A stretch of DNA of 64,000 bases from Pelagirhabdus alkalitolerans (lineage in GTDB: Bacteria; Bacillota; Bacilli; Bacillales; Amphibacillaceae), in assembly GCF_900096905.1 (NCBI RefSeq), contig NZ_FMYI01000005.1, positions 1-64,000 on the forward strand, in the 5' to 3' direction. Position 1 is the first letter of the stretch; each line of letters begins with the position of its first letter. The notes below the pieces were generated by a model. The model ran no database searches. It was not told where the DNA came from and worked only from the letters and a program-made list of their open reading frames with translations. Shown one piece after another: positions 51,900 to 60,699 of this stretch. Position numbers and translations under genes: made by a program.

Positions 51900-53000
51900 T
51901 TATTCAAACACTGCACTTTTTAGTTGTTGTTTGCGGTTAAAACGTTCAAATGCTAGCACAATCAAACGATCAATCAACTCAGGATAAGTCAAACCTGTAA
52001 TCTCCCATAGTTTGGGATACATACTAATTTTCGTAAAGCCCGGAATGGTATTAACCTCATTAATGATTAAATCACCATTCTCCTTCATAAAGAAATCAAC
52101 ACGTGCCATCCCTTCACAGTCTAAAACATTAAACACATTTAAAGCGACTTGTTGAACACGTTTAGTTTCTTCCTCACTAAGTCGAGCTGGCGCTTGTAAT
52201 TTCGCGCCTGATTCATTTATATATTTAGACTCATAAGAATAGAAGTCTGTTTGAGGCAAGATTTCACCAGGCAAAGAGGCTTTCGGATCTTCATTTCCTA
52301 AAATTGCACATTCAATTTCTCGCCCGTTTACCGTCTCTTCAATTAAAAGTTTATCATCATATTGAAAAGCTTCATCAATTGCTTGATAAAATTCAGCTTC
52401 TGAATTCACTTTGTTAACTCCAACCGATGAACCTTGGTTAACAGGTTTTACAAATAGCGGCGTACTCAGTTCCTTCACAATAGTTTCATACTTAATTAAA
52501 GAGTGTTGATGCTTCTTAAACACAAACCCATTCGCGACAGATAAACCAGCATCACGTAATAATCGTTTAGCAATATCTTTATCCATACTAACGGCTGACC
52601 CTAATAAATCAACGCCTACAAACGGAAGATTCAAAGTACGTAATAAACCTTGTAAACTCCCATCTTCGCCTAATGTTCCGTGTATAACCGGGAAGATACA
52701 ATCAATTTCACCTACAGGTTTATGATTTTGAAGTTCAATGATTTGGGCAGATTCTTCACCCGGAACGACTGCTATTCGCTGATTTGTCTTATTCAACTGA
52801 ATACGAGCCGGGTCATCTGCATGGTTTAAAAAGTCACTTTCATCACACAAATGCCAACGCCCTGATTTATCAACACCTATTAACACAATATTATATTTTG
52901 TACGATCCATTGCTTCCACTACATTTTTTGTAGATTGCAATGAAACTTCATGTTCACTAGACTTCCCACCAAAAACAATCCCTATTGTTAATTTCTCCAT
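51900..53000 (-). CDS. ddl: D-alanine--D-alanine ligase
   Basis: A 366-residue ATP-grasp ligase that makes the D-Ala-D-Ala end of peptidoglycan, using the product of Alr. N-terminal VFGGKSSEHEVSLQS, ATP-binding KPVNQGSSVGVNKV, and C-terminal INEVNTIPGFTKISMYPKL are typical. The omega-loop segment SYESKYINES carries Tyr (KY) rather than the Phe found in depsipeptide (D-Ala-D-Lac) ligases, so normal, vancomycin-sensitive precursors are expected; this last point is inference. Confidence 0.94.
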   Translation of the reverse strand: MEKLTIGIVFGGKSSEHEVSLQSTKNVVEAMDRTKYNIVLIGVDKSGRWHLCDESDFLNHADDPARIQLNKTNQRIAVVPGEESAQIIELQNHKPVGEIDCIFPVIHGTLGEDGSLQGLLRTLNLPFVGVDLLGSAVSMDKDIAKRLLRDAGLSVANGFVFKKHQHSLIKYETIVKELSTPLFVKPVNQGSSVGVNKVNSEAEFYQAIDEAFQYDDKLLIEETVNGREIECAILGNEDPKASLPGEILPQTDFYSYESKYINESGAKLQAPARLSEEETKRVQQVALNVFNVLDCEGMARVDFFMKENGDLIINEVNTIPGFTKISMYPKLWEITGLTYPELIDRLIVLAFERFNRKQQLKSAVFE

Positions 53001-53043
53001 TTGTTTACTCCTTTAATAAAAAATCAAGCATCTCTCTTTACGA

Positions 53044-53466
53044 TTATACTTCTTGTTTTGGCTTACGCAATAACCCCATTAAACCACTAATCACATAAAA
53101 TACGCTGCCGAATATGGCAATACCAAATTGTAAGAAGCCTACTAGTCCACCTGTCATCAACAAAAGAATCGCAGCAGGTTTCGGTTGTTTATTCCCCTTA
53201 AATAAGAAGATTCCAAACCCACCAGCTAAAACAGCAATGACACCAATCACAATGACCATAACACCGTTTGTAAAGAGTGAATCAACAAACTCTTCATATA
53301 TAGGTATTTCTTCTGCAGGCATTTCCACTTGAAATTCTTCATACATTTCTGTCGCTACCTCTGGATCATTATGGATCATGATCATACTAACACCTGACAC
53401 CGCTAAAAAGGCAAAAAACACCATACCTAAAACAATTAGCGCAACCTCAACTTTACGTCTTATCAT
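53044..53466 (-). CDS. Small membrane protein, DUF4064-like
   Basis: A protein of about 140 residues with three or four membrane segments: one near the N-terminus (about 6-28), then a short acidic external loop, then two to three close helices, the last ending in a basic tail LLRKPKQEV. The pattern of helices and the run GLMGLLRKPK resemble DUF4064 proteins of Firmicutes, whose role is unknown. The frame opens with TTG at 53490, but AGAGGAG lies inside that extension, and the ATG at 53466 is preferred. It lies upstream of ddl by 44 bases and may be cotranscribed with it. Confidence 0.6.
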   Translation of the reverse strand: MIRRKVEVALIVLGMVFFAFLAVSGVSMIMIHNDPEVATEMYEEFQVEMPAEEIPIYEEFVDSLFTNGVMVIVIGVIAVLAGGFGIFLFKGNKQPKPAAILLLMTGGLVGFLQFGIAIFGSVFYVISGLMGLLRKPKQEV

Positions 53467-53594
53467 GACTGACAATCTCCTCTCACTCAAATCTCTTCCC
53501 TATTTTAGCACAAATCAGAATACGATTCCTTTTTCATTCTAATGGTTAGATAAGTTTAATTCAAAAACAATACATATTATTTCCATTAAAAACC

Positions 53595-53623
53595 TTGAAT
53601 TATCTGAAAATTAGGTATATGAT
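53595..53623 (+). promoter_or_regulatory. Sigma-A promoter of glnK-amtB
   Basis: -35 TTGAAT (53595-53600), 17-base spacer, -10 TATGAT (53618-53623). The start is expected near 53630. Confidence 0.7.
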
Positions 53624-53641
53624 AATTTACATAACTTAAGA

Positions 53642-53658
53642 TGTTAAGAAACCTTACA
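53642..53658 (+). promoter_or_regulatory. GlnR/TnrA box of glnK-amtB
   Basis: TGTTA-N7-TTACA matches the GlnR/TnrA consensus TGTNAN7TNACA at all fixed positions. It lies about 12-28 bases after the expected transcription start and just before the Shine-Dalgarno GGAGGG, a place that suits repression rather than activation. Confidence 0.78.
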
Positions 53659-53675
53659 TGGAGGGAGCGAGTTAA

Positions 53676-54017
53676 ATGAAAAAGATTGAAGCGATTATTC
53701 GTCCAGAGAAATTTCAAACAGTACGAGATCGATTAATGGATGAAGGCATCAGTGGTATTACAGTCACAGAGGTGGCTGGAACAGGAAAGCAAAAAGGTCA
53801 AACAGGTGTATTTAGAGGAACAAGTTTCGAAATCAAAGTTGTACCTAAGATTAAAATCGAGCTTGTGATTAATGAAGAAGCACTCGATAAAATCATTGAC
53901 CTCATTATTGAAACATGTAGTACAGATCAAATTGGAGACGGTAAGATTTTTGTTTATCCAGTTGAAGACGCGATCAGAATTAGAACAAAAGAACGCGGTC
54001 AAGAAGCAGTTATTTAA
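53676..54017 (+). CDS. glnK: P-II nitrogen regulatory protein GlnK
   Basis: A 113-residue P-II signal protein that binds ATP/ADP and 2-oxoglutarate and gates the ammonium channel. The T-loop is GKQKGQTGVFRGTSFEIKV; residues 46 and 51, Tyr in the uridylylated enterobacterial proteins, are both Phe here, so no uridylylation is expected, as in Bacillus. It lies 35 bases before amtB. The gene order glnK-amtB is reversed relative to B. subtilis nrgA-nrgB. Confidence 0.95.
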   Translation: MKKIEAIIRPEKFQTVRDRLMDEGISGITVTEVAGTGKQKGQTGVFRGTSFEIKVVPKIKIELVINEEALDKIIDLIIETCSTDQIGDGKIFVYPVEDAIRIRTKERGQEAVI

Positions 54018-54052
54018 AAAAAGATTATATAATTTAAAGGAGACGATCTGAT

Positions 54053-55411
54053 ATGATTAAGAAAATTGCATTATTACTTTTATTCAGTTTATTCCTAACT
54101 ACCCCTGCCTTTGCCGAAACAGAACCAGCTGTTTCCCAATCAACTGTTGATATGTTGTGGGTAATGCTCGCTGCATTCTTAGTATTCTTCATGCATGCAG
54201 GCTTTGCAATGGTTGAATCAGGGTTTACACGATCAAAAAACTCATTGAACATTATTATGAAAAACTTTTTAACGATTAGTATTGGCCCTATGCTATTCTA
54301 TTTAATAGGATACGGTATTATGTTCGGTGAAACGTCAGGTACTTTATTTGGATCAGACAGCTTTTTATTAAGTGGTGTTGAAGATATTGGTTTCTTTGTT
54401 TTCCAAGCTATGTTTGTTGCAACATGTGCTACTATTATTTCAGGTGCTGTTGCTGAACGAATGAAACTTGGAATGTACGTCTTAATCGTTATTGCCATGA
54501 CAGGTGTTATCTACCCCGTTGTTGGGCACTGGATTTGGGCTGACGGTTGGTTAGCAGAATTAGGATTTAGTGACTTTGCTGGTTCTACAGTTGTTCACTT
54601 AACAGGTGCAGCAGGTGCACTTACCGTTGTTTTATTCTTAGGACCTAGACTCGGTAAATATACTGGCAAAAAAGTAAATGTTATTCCAGGACACAACATT
54701 CCGATGGGTGCATTGGGCGTCTTTATTCTATGGTTAGGTTGGTTCGGCTTTAACGGCGGTAGTACATTAGAAGCAGATCCAGAACTTATTCCTATGGTTA
54801 TTGCAACAACTCTAATGTCTAGTGCTGCCGGTCTTATTTCAACCGCACTATATTCACAGTTACGCTTTAAACAAATTGATGCTTCACTTGCTTTAAACGG
54901 TGTGTTAGCAGGTCTAGTAGGGATCACAGCAGGTACAGCAGAGGTATCGATTGTCGGTTCGATCGTTATCGGTTTAATTTCAGGTGTTCTATTAGTTGAA
55001 GGTATTACATTCTTTGATACGAAGTTAAAAATTGATGATCCAGTAGGCGCAACAACCGTTCACGGTCTATGTGGTGTTTGGGGTACGCTTGCTGTTGGGT
55101 TATTCTCGTTAGATACAGGTTTACTATACGGATTCGGAGCTAATCAGCTACTTGTTCAGGCAATTGGTGTTCTCGCTGTTATTCTTTGGACGATGATCAC
55201 AGTTGGCGGTGTTACATTTGTTCTAACACGCTTCAGCTCAATCCGCGTATCTGAAGAAGAAGAAGAAATCGGCCTTGACCTTAGTGAGCACGGATCAAGA
55301 GCTTACGAATTTAAAGACACATTAGGTGGTCGAGAAAGCATTGACTCAAAAGGTGAATTAGGCCTTGCCGATCGCTTAAACAATTTAAATGAATCCAAAG
55401 CAACTTCTTAA
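54053..55411 (+). CDS. amtB: Ammonium transporter AmtB
   Basis: A 452-residue trimeric ammonium channel with a cleavable-looking N-terminal signal (LLLLFSLFLTTPAFA) and eleven membrane helices. The twin pore His residues are in STVVHLTGAAGAL and TTVHGLCGVWG. A C-terminal cytoplasmic tail of about 50 acidic residues follows, the part that in the family contacts P-II proteins near the membrane. Cotranscribed with glnK. B. subtilis names for this pair are nrgA and nrgB. Confidence 0.95.
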   Translation: MIKKIALLLLFSLFLTTPAFAETEPAVSQSTVDMLWVMLAAFLVFFMHAGFAMVESGFTRSKNSLNIIMKNFLTISIGPMLFYLIGYGIMFGETSGTLFGSDSFLLSGVEDIGFFVFQAMFVATCATIISGAVAERMKLGMYVLIVIAMTGVIYPVVGHWIWADGWLAELGFSDFAGSTVVHLTGAAGALTVVLFLGPRLGKYTGKKVNVIPGHNIPMGALGVFILWLGWFGFNGGSTLEADPELIPMVIATTLMSSAAGLISTALYSQLRFKQIDASLALNGVLAGLVGITAGTAEVSIVGSIVIGLISGVLLVEGITFFDTKLKIDDPVGATTVHGLCGVWGTLAVGLFSLDTGLLYGFGANQLLVQAIGVLAVILWTMITVGGVTFVLTRFSSIRVSEEEEEIGLDLSEHGSRAYEFKDTLGGRESIDSKGELGLADRLNNLNESKATS

Positions 55412-55464
55412 CAAATTATTTATATCCCCCCCCAAAATGTAAATAGATAATTTGTTTAGATATT

Positions 55465-55506
55465 GAAAAGCGGCACACTGCTTTATGCAATGTGCCGCTC
55501 TTTTTA
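55465..55506. terminator. Bidirectional terminator, amtB / PfpI-like gene
   Basis: Stem AGCGGCACA (55469-55477) pairs with TGTGCCGCT (55491-55499), followed by CTTTTT on the plus side and preceded by an A-rich run for the minus side. Confidence 0.9.
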
Positions 55507-55507
55507 A

Positions 55508-56026
55508 TTAGTCTGCTAACTTATCGGAAATAGCTTTAACATAAGGTGGTAAATCAGGCGGTCTACGACTTGAAATAATATGTCCATCTTCAATAACCGC
55601 TTCATCAACCCATTCTGCACCAGCGTTCGTCATATCATCTTTAATTCCCGGCGTACTCGTTACCTTTACACCTTGTAAGATATCAGCTGAAATTAAAACC
55701 CAGCCGGCATGACAAATTTGGCCAATCACTTTTTTCTTTTCATCAAAATGACGGGTTATGTCGATGACTTCCGGATAGCGTCTTAATTTATCAGGTGCCC
55801 ATCCACCAGGCACGAGTAACGCATCATAATCTGAAGGGTCTACTTCAGATAAAGTGACATCAACATCAGCCGGAACACCATATTTACCTGTATATGTTTT
55901 AGATTCTTTAGCTACTAACGTAACCTCAGCACCATCTTCTTGAAGTCTTAAAACAGGGTACCAAAGTTCAAGATCTTCAAAATCTTCTTCCACAAATGCT
56001 AATACTTTTTTATTTGATAATCGCAT
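55508..56026 (-). CDS. DJ-1/PfpI family protein (general stress protein 18-like)
   Basis: A 172-residue class I glutamine-amidotransferase-like protein of the PfpI group. The nucleophile elbow GQICHAGWVL holds Cys and His, with Glu in EEDFEDLE near the N-terminus. Members act as deglycases, proteases or chaperones; which applies here is not clear. The B. subtilis relative YfkM is under sigma-B, and a GTTTAA-N13-AGGTTA sequence lies 50 bases upstream. Confidence 0.85.
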   Translation of the reverse strand: MRLSNKKVLAFVEEDFEDLELWYPVLRLQEDGAEVTLVAKESKTYTGKYGVPADVDVTLSEVDPSDYDALLVPGGWAPDKLRRYPEVIDITRHFDEKKKVIGQICHAGWVLISADILQGVKVTSTPGIKDDMTNAGAEWVDEAVIEDGHIISSRRPPDLPPYVKAISDKLAD

Positions 56027-56058
56027 AGCGACCTCCTTTATGACATTTATTAGTTGTT

Positions 56059-56083
56059 TAACCTATTTGTCCATTTATTAAAC
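56059..56083 (-). promoter_or_regulatory. Possible sigma-B promoter of the PfpI-like gene
   Basis: Minus strand: AGGTTTAA (-35 GTTTAA at 56083-56078), 13-base spacer, AGGTTA (56064-56059). The -35 is perfect; the -10 keeps only half of GGGTAT. Gene function fits the sigma-B regulon, so the call is tentative. Confidence 0.35.
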
Positions 56084-56089
56084 CTCATT

Positions 56090-56734
56090 CTATTTGAACT
56101 GGTTACATAATTGCTGCGCACTTTCTTTAGGGTCATCAGAAGCACTGATCTCAGAAATAACAGACACACCATCAGCCCCCGCTTCTCTTAGCGGTAACAC
56201 ATCTTCTAATTGAATGCCTCCAATAGCGACTAATGGAAATGAGCCAATTTCATTCTTTAACGATTTAATGCCATCAATCCCGATCGGACTTTTAGCATCA
56301 TGTTTAGTCGATGTTACATGAATGGGTCCCGCTCCAATATAATCCGCACCACCGTCAATCGCAGCTTGCGCTTCTTCTTTTGTTCTTGCTGATACACCAA
56401 TAAACATGTTTAAATCAGCTAGCTTTTCTTTTACATCAGCTAGCGCCTGATCATCTTGACCGATATGAAGTCCATCAGCTTTCAAAGAAATAGCTAAATC
56501 AACATCATCATTTATAATAAATGGCACGTCATATGATTTGCATAACGTTTGCATCCGCTCTGCTAATTCAAACTTTTCTCGCCCCACGACCGCACCTTTT
56601 CCTTTTTCACGAAATTGAAAGGCGGTAATACCACCTTCAAGCGCTTGTTTTAATATTCCGATTGGGTCTTTGCCAGGGACGTTCTGACTTCCTAATATAA
56701 AATAAACAGAGAGTATATCCTTCGAAAATACCAT
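56090..56734 (-). CDS. thiE: Thiamine-phosphate synthase
   Basis: A 214-residue TIM-barrel enzyme that joins HMP pyrophosphate and thiazole phosphate. FQFREKGKGA, the Mg site INDDVDLA, HIGQDD and the phosphate loops GAGPIHVTSTKHD and VAIGGI are present. Last gene of thiD-thiM-thiE, 4 bases after thiM. Confidence 0.95.
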   Translation of the reverse strand: MVFSKDILSVYFILGSQNVPGKDPIGILKQALEGGITAFQFREKGKGAVVGREKFELAERMQTLCKSYDVPFIINDDVDLAISLKADGLHIGQDDQALADVKEKLADLNMFIGVSARTKEEAQAAIDGGADYIGAGPIHVTSTKHDAKSPIGIDGIKSLKNEIGSFPLVAIGGIQLEDVLPLREAGADGVSVISEISASDDPKESAQQLCNQFK

Positions 56735-56738
56735 TTAA

Positions 56739-57536
56739 CTAAGACCTCTCCTCACGTATTATTTGAAGACGTTTTTGACAATCGTCTATACCAACTTCAC
56801 TCAACGCGTCAAGAAATGCGACCTGAAATGAGCCAGGTGATGTCACTGTTTGCGCCGCCACTTCTGCAGCTATCGTGTAAAAGCTAACCGCTGCTACTAA
56901 TCCATCAAGCGTTGTTTCGCTCACTGATAAAAATGCTGCCACGACTGCTGTTAGCAAGCAACCCGTTCCTGTCACTTGCGTCATAAGCGGTGTTCCGTTA
57001 TTTAATTCTAAACATTTCTCTTCTGTTACAATTACATCTGTTTCGCCTGTCACAATAATCGGAATATCTAATTCACGTTGTGCTTTTTTAGCAACCTCTA
57101 TACGATCAATCTCCCCCGTTGCATCAACACCTCGAACCTCAGCATCGATACCGGCCAATTGACTAATTTCACCGGCATTTCCCCTTATAGCTGTTAATTG
57201 AACAGTATCGATAATGCGCTTAGCCGCTTCTGTTCGAAAATGAGTTGCACCGACACCAACAGGATCTAAAACAACGGGTGTTCCTTTTTTATTAGCCGCT
57301 TGTCCAGCTAAAATCATTGAATCAACTAACTCACCGGTTAATGTTCCTATATTTAAAACGAGAGCATTCGCATTTGAAGCCATCTCTACAACTTCCTCAC
57401 GCGCATGCGCCATTACAGGTTGTGCACCTATTGCATATAAACCATTCGCTGAGAAGTTCATTACGACTTGATTCGTTATATTATGCACTAAAGGTTTTTG
57501 ATCTTTAACGGCTTGAATAAGTGTTAAATTATTCAT
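56739..57536 (-). CDS. thiM: Hydroxyethylthiazole kinase
   Basis: A 265-residue ribokinase-fold enzyme that salvages the thiazole part of thiamine. The N-terminal VHNITNQVVMNFSANG and the catalytic Cys in VTGTGCLLTAV are typical. Its ATG overlaps the thiD stop codon. No thiazole synthesis genes are near, so salvage is the likely route. Confidence 0.95.
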   Translation of the reverse strand: MNNLTLIQAVKDQKPLVHNITNQVVMNFSANGLYAIGAQPVMAHAREEVVEMASNANALVLNIGTLTGELVDSMILAGQAANKKGTPVVLDPVGVGATHFRTEAAKRIIDTVQLTAIRGNAGEISQLAGIDAEVRGVDATGEIDRIEVAKKAQRELDIPIIVTGETDVIVTEEKCLELNNGTPLMTQVTGTGCLLTAVVAAFLSVSETTLDGLVAAVSFYTIAAEVAAQTVTSPGSFQVAFLDALSEVGIDDCQKRLQIIREERS

Positions 57537-58363
57537 TACATATCACTTCCTTTCTGATTTGGTAACCCTTTTAACCGGTACCCCCAATGGTTGGTAGGCC
57601 CATTACCTTTTCCGATTCCCAACGGATATTGAAGTGCTGCTGAGACAAATTCTTTCGCTAATTCCACTGCCTGTTTTAATTCAGTCCCTTTGGCCAGTTC
57701 TGCAGTGATTGCAGCCGCAAACGTACACCCCGTCCCATGTGTATGGTTGGTTTCATACCGTTCACCTGAAAGTAAGACCATCTCATGTCCATCATAAAAA
57801 ACATCTGTTACATCTTCACCTAAATGCCCACCTTTTACAACAGCTGAAGTCGCACCTTTTCCATCGACAATCAGACGAGCCGCTCTTTTCATATCATCAA
57901 TCGTCTCAATTTTTGAATTTATTAAAATTTCCGCTTCCGGTACATTTGGCGTAACCACTTTTGCAAGGGGTAACAGTTCATCTTTCAGTACTTCTCTAGA
58001 TGCTTCCTCCATCAAGGCGTCTCCGCTTGTCGCCACCATAACCGGATCAAGGATATAAGGAACAGATGGTCGGTCTTTAATATATGTCGCAATGAGTTGC
58101 ATCATATCAACCGAGGAGACCATCCCCGTCTTTATTGCATCTGGTACAATATCATCAAAAACACTTTTTAATTGTTCTTCTATAAATGCAATCGGCATAT
58201 GCTCCACCGCTTGAACACCCATTGTATTCTGTGCGACAGCTGATGTAATCACGCTCATTCCGAACACTTCTCTTTCTTGAAACGTTTTTAAATCAGCATG
58301 AATACCAGCACCACCTGTCGGATCCGTTCCAGCTATCGTTAATGCACTTTTTATTTGATTCAT
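57536..58363 (-). CDS. thiD: Hydroxymethylpyrimidine/phosphomethylpyrimidine kinase
   Basis: A 275-residue kinase. N-terminal IAGTDPTGGAGIHADLKTF and C-terminal HTHGTGCTFAAAITAEL (with catalytic Cys) show the HMP-P kinase family. First gene behind the TPP riboswitch. No thiC lies in the window. Confidence 0.94.
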   Translation of the reverse strand: MNQIKSALTIAGTDPTGGAGIHADLKTFQEREVFGMSVITSAVAQNTMGVQAVEHMPIAFIEEQLKSVFDDIVPDAIKTGMVSSVDMMQLIATYIKDRPSVPYILDPVMVATSGDALMEEASREVLKDELLPLAKVVTPNVPEAEILINSKIETIDDMKRAARLIVDGKGATSAVVKGGHLGEDVTDVFYDGHEMVLLSGERYETNHTHGTGCTFAAAITAELAKGTELKQAVELAKEFVSAALQYPLGIGKGNGPTNHWGYRLKGLPNQKGSDM

Positions 58364-58393
58364 CAGAAAAACCTCCTAAAAGATATTGAAAAT

Positions 58394-58421
58394 ACAAAAA
58401 ACGCCCCGACAAGCGGAGCGT
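58394..58421 (-). terminator. Terminator of the TPP riboswitch expression platform
   Basis: Minus strand stem ACGCTCCG (58421-58414) pairs with CGGGGCGT (58408-58401), one G-U pair, then TTTTTT. It lies between the TPP aptamer and thiD. Confidence 0.92.
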
Positions 58422-58456
58422 TTATCTATACGAATCAATACCTTTAGATAACGACT

Positions 58457-58547
58457 CCACTTCCCTACGCTGGTATTAACCAAATCAGGTTCAAAGGGAC
58501 CAAAGATAGCTATCTTTATCTCAGCGACTAAGTCGCGCCCCTAGTGG
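58457..58547 (-). promoter_or_regulatory. TPP riboswitch (thi box)
   Basis: On the minus strand: CCACTAGGGG (P1/P2 start), GCTGAGA, CCCTTTGAACCTGATTTGG and TTAATACCAGCGTAGGGAA, ending GTGG that closes P1. All conserved TPP-sensing blocks are in order. The long P3 arm GATAAAGATAGC/TATCTTTGG is the usual variable part. The downstream terminator implies attenuation of thiDME when TPP is plentiful. Confidence 0.97.
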
Positions 58548-58596
58548 ACATTTCTTTTCTTTCACTATATACATTTCACATTCGTATTGTCAACTT

Positions 58597-59142
58597 TTAC
58601 AATTCTGGATTTATCGTTCCTACGCCTTCAAGTGGCCAAATCCTAAAGATCACTTCCCCGATCACCGAATCTTTTTCTATAATCCCAAAATCTCGACTAT
58701 CTCGGCTAATCGGCCGATTATCACCTAAAACAAAATAAAACCCCTCCGGCACCACTTGATAACCTTGGTCACGTTCTAAATCAAAGTCACGCGTGAAGAA
58801 GCCCTCTTCGATTAACGGCGCCTCCAAATCATCTAAGTATGCTTCTTCATAGGGCGTTCCATTTATATAAAGGATATCATCAATAATTTGCACCCGGTCT
58901 CCTGGCATACCTACGACACGCTTAACATAATTGTCATTCGTATCAGGTGACATAAAGGCAATTTCATCAAATCGATTAATCGTATGAAGTTTACTAATAA
59001 TAATTCGATCACCATCGCTTAAATTCGGTAACATCGAATCACCTTTTACAATTGACGGTGTCATAACAAATTCCCTTACCACCAGTACAATGACAAGTGA
59101 TATAACAATTGCTTTAATCCAAGATATGATTTCATTTACCAT
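58597..59142 (-). CDS. lepB: Signal peptidase I
   Basis: A 181-residue type I signal peptidase with one N-terminal membrane helix (about residues 9-28). The catalytic Ser is in VKGDSMLPNL, the general-base Lys in YVKRVVGMPGD, and the box E motif LGDNRPISRDSR follows. Short Gram-positive (SipS-like) type. Single gene between flavodoxin and the thiamine operon. Confidence 0.95.
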   Translation of the reverse strand: MVNEIISWIKAIVISLVIVLVVREFVMTPSIVKGDSMLPNLSDGDRIIISKLHTINRFDEIAFMSPDTNDNYVKRVVGMPGDRVQIIDDILYINGTPYEEAYLDDLEAPLIEEGFFTRDFDLERDQGYQVVPEGFYFVLGDNRPISRDSRDFGIIEKDSVIGEVIFRIWPLEGVGTINPEL

Positions 59143-59249
59143 ATTGTCTAAGCCTCTTCTTTTCTATAGTATTTAAACACATCTTTAAAACCACTAAAAG
59201 ATTGTCACTTTTTACTATATTATACGCTCTCCATGCAAAAAAAGCTACC

Positions 59250-59705
59250 TTAGACCTCCGATTGATACGTATGATATACCGTTTTTACAAATTGCTTCAA
59301 TCGATCCATTTCCTCATCAATCGTAAATAATTCAATCTTCAAGTAGTCCGGGTGAACCTTTGCGCCTACTGACTTGAATGTTTCACCTATTTCGTCAATA
59401 GCACCTCCATAAATCGGATAATCGGAATCACAGGAACCAAATAAGGCAACCGGCACATTTGTTAAATCTTCCTCACTTAATTCAAATGAAAAATCTTCAG
59501 CCTCAAATGGTAAATCACCTTGCCCTGCAGTATATGTTCCAAAAAACACAAGATCGGCACCGATCAAATCATAAGCTAATATATCATCTACACCTAATTG
59601 ATAAAGGCTAACATCTTGGGTGTAAGATTGCATTTCTTCTTTTATTTCCTCAGCAATTTGAGCTGTTTGACCTGTTCGAGTCGAGTAAATAATAATTGTT
59701 TTCAA
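59250..59705 (-). CDS. Flavodoxin
   Basis: A 151-residue short-chain flavodoxin. The FMN phosphate loop YSTRTGQTAQIA is at residues 7-18, the flavin-facing loop FFGTYTAGQGDLP follows, then FGSCDSDYP. It carries low-potential electrons; with pflA in the window, reduction of the activase is a possible use, but this is inference. The start is TTG behind AAAGGGGG. Confidence 0.9.
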   Translation of the reverse strand: MKTIIIYSTRTGQTAQIAEEIKEEMQSYTQDVSLYQLGVDDILAYDLIGADLVFFGTYTAGQGDLPFEAEDFSFELSEEDLTNVPVALFGSCDSDYPIYGGAIDEIGETFKSVGAKVHPDYLKIELFTIDEEMDRLKQFVKTVYHTYQSEV

Positions 59706-59766
59706 TGTAACGCCCCCTTTCGATCATACTAATTGAAAAGTATTCCAACCGTCAAGCTTAGCAGCA

Positions 59767-60558
59767 TCACTGATCTGCACGTTTATAGCACGCTTTTATG
59801 ACTGAGTCCATCATTTGATCGAAGTGATAATCATCAAATACAGTCATTGCAGCTTCTGTTACACCACCAGGACTTGCCACTTCATTAATTAATTCCTCCG
59901 GTTTTCTATCATCTGATCGGAGCATTTCTGCTGATCCTTTAATCATTTGAGCCACCAATTCTGTAGCTACATCTTCTGAAACGCCTGAAGTTTTCGCTTT
60001 TTCAATTAACACTTCAGCCATGCGGTGAATAAAAGCCGGAGCGCTTCCCGTAATTGGGGTTAAAAGATGCACTTGATCTTCAGTTAACGTTTGATAGCTT
60101 CCGATATTCGACAGTAGCGTTTCTATTCTTTCTTGTTGTGAATCTCCTACAAATCGACCTGGCGCATATAGGGTCATTGATTCTGCAATGGACGCTGCAG
60201 TGTTTGGCATTATCCATGCAGCTGGTGTACCTTCTGGCAACCTTTCCTCTAGATACGAGACATCTACCCCTGCTGCGACTGTCACCACAAACTGCTGATC
60301 AATTTTTGGATACATCGATTCTAATATATGATCATGCTCTTCTTTCGGTATAGCAAGTACAATTAAATCGTATTCAGATAACGACGTTCGCCAATCATTT
60401 GTCGTCTTGAGCTGATATGTATTCGCTACCTTTTCAAGTCGCTCCTTATTTGTTTTATTCGCAATTGTAATCTGTTGATCATGCGATTTTTTTAACCCTT
60501 TCACAATTGCTTGCGCCATCCGTCCTGCACCTATAATTAATACATTATTTGTCGACAT
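59767..60558 (-). CDS. proC: Pyrroline-5-carboxylate reductase
   Basis: A protein of about 263 residues with the NAD(P) loop IIGAGRMAQAI and the C-terminal dimer helix containing EVASPGGVTEAA and AMTVFDDY. It makes proline, which is also a compatible solute in salt-stressed Bacillaceae. Three ATG codons stand in a row at the start; AAAAGGAG spacing favours the third (60558). No proA or proB lies near. Confidence 0.92.
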   Translation of the reverse strand: MSTNNVLIIGAGRMAQAIVKGLKKSHDQQITIANKTNKERLEKVANTYQLKTTNDWRTSLSEYDLIVLAIPKEEHDHILESMYPKIDQQFVVTVAAGVDVSYLEERLPEGTPAAWIMPNTAASIAESMTLYAPGRFVGDSQQERIETLLSNIGSYQTLTEDQVHLLTPITGSAPAFIHRMAEVLIEKAKTSGVSEDVATELVAQMIKGSAEMLRSDDRKPEELINEVASPGGVTEAAMTVFDDYHFDQMMDSVIKACYKRADQ

Positions 60559-60654
60559 CATCATTCTCCTTTTCCTTTCATTTCCCTATTTACTATACGC
60601 CCATTAAATCATTATCACAATAGTTCTGCGGCTTAAGAAGAATTATTTTACACA

Positions 60655-60693
60655 ACAAAAAAAGGCATCCAGTTTTTATCCCGAATGCCTTTT
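60655..60693 (-). terminator. Terminator after the ohr-like gene
   Basis: Minus strand stem AAAAGGCATTC (60693-60683) pairs with GGATGCCTTTT (60670-60660), one G-U pair, then a T run. Confidence 0.88.
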
Positions 60694-60699
60694 AATGAT

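Noticed and set aside
55426..55433. Run of eight C after amtB
   Set aside because: Unusual in an AT-rich genome, but it lies in an untranslated gap, so phase variation of a coding frame is not possible; a sequencing artefact cannot be excluded.
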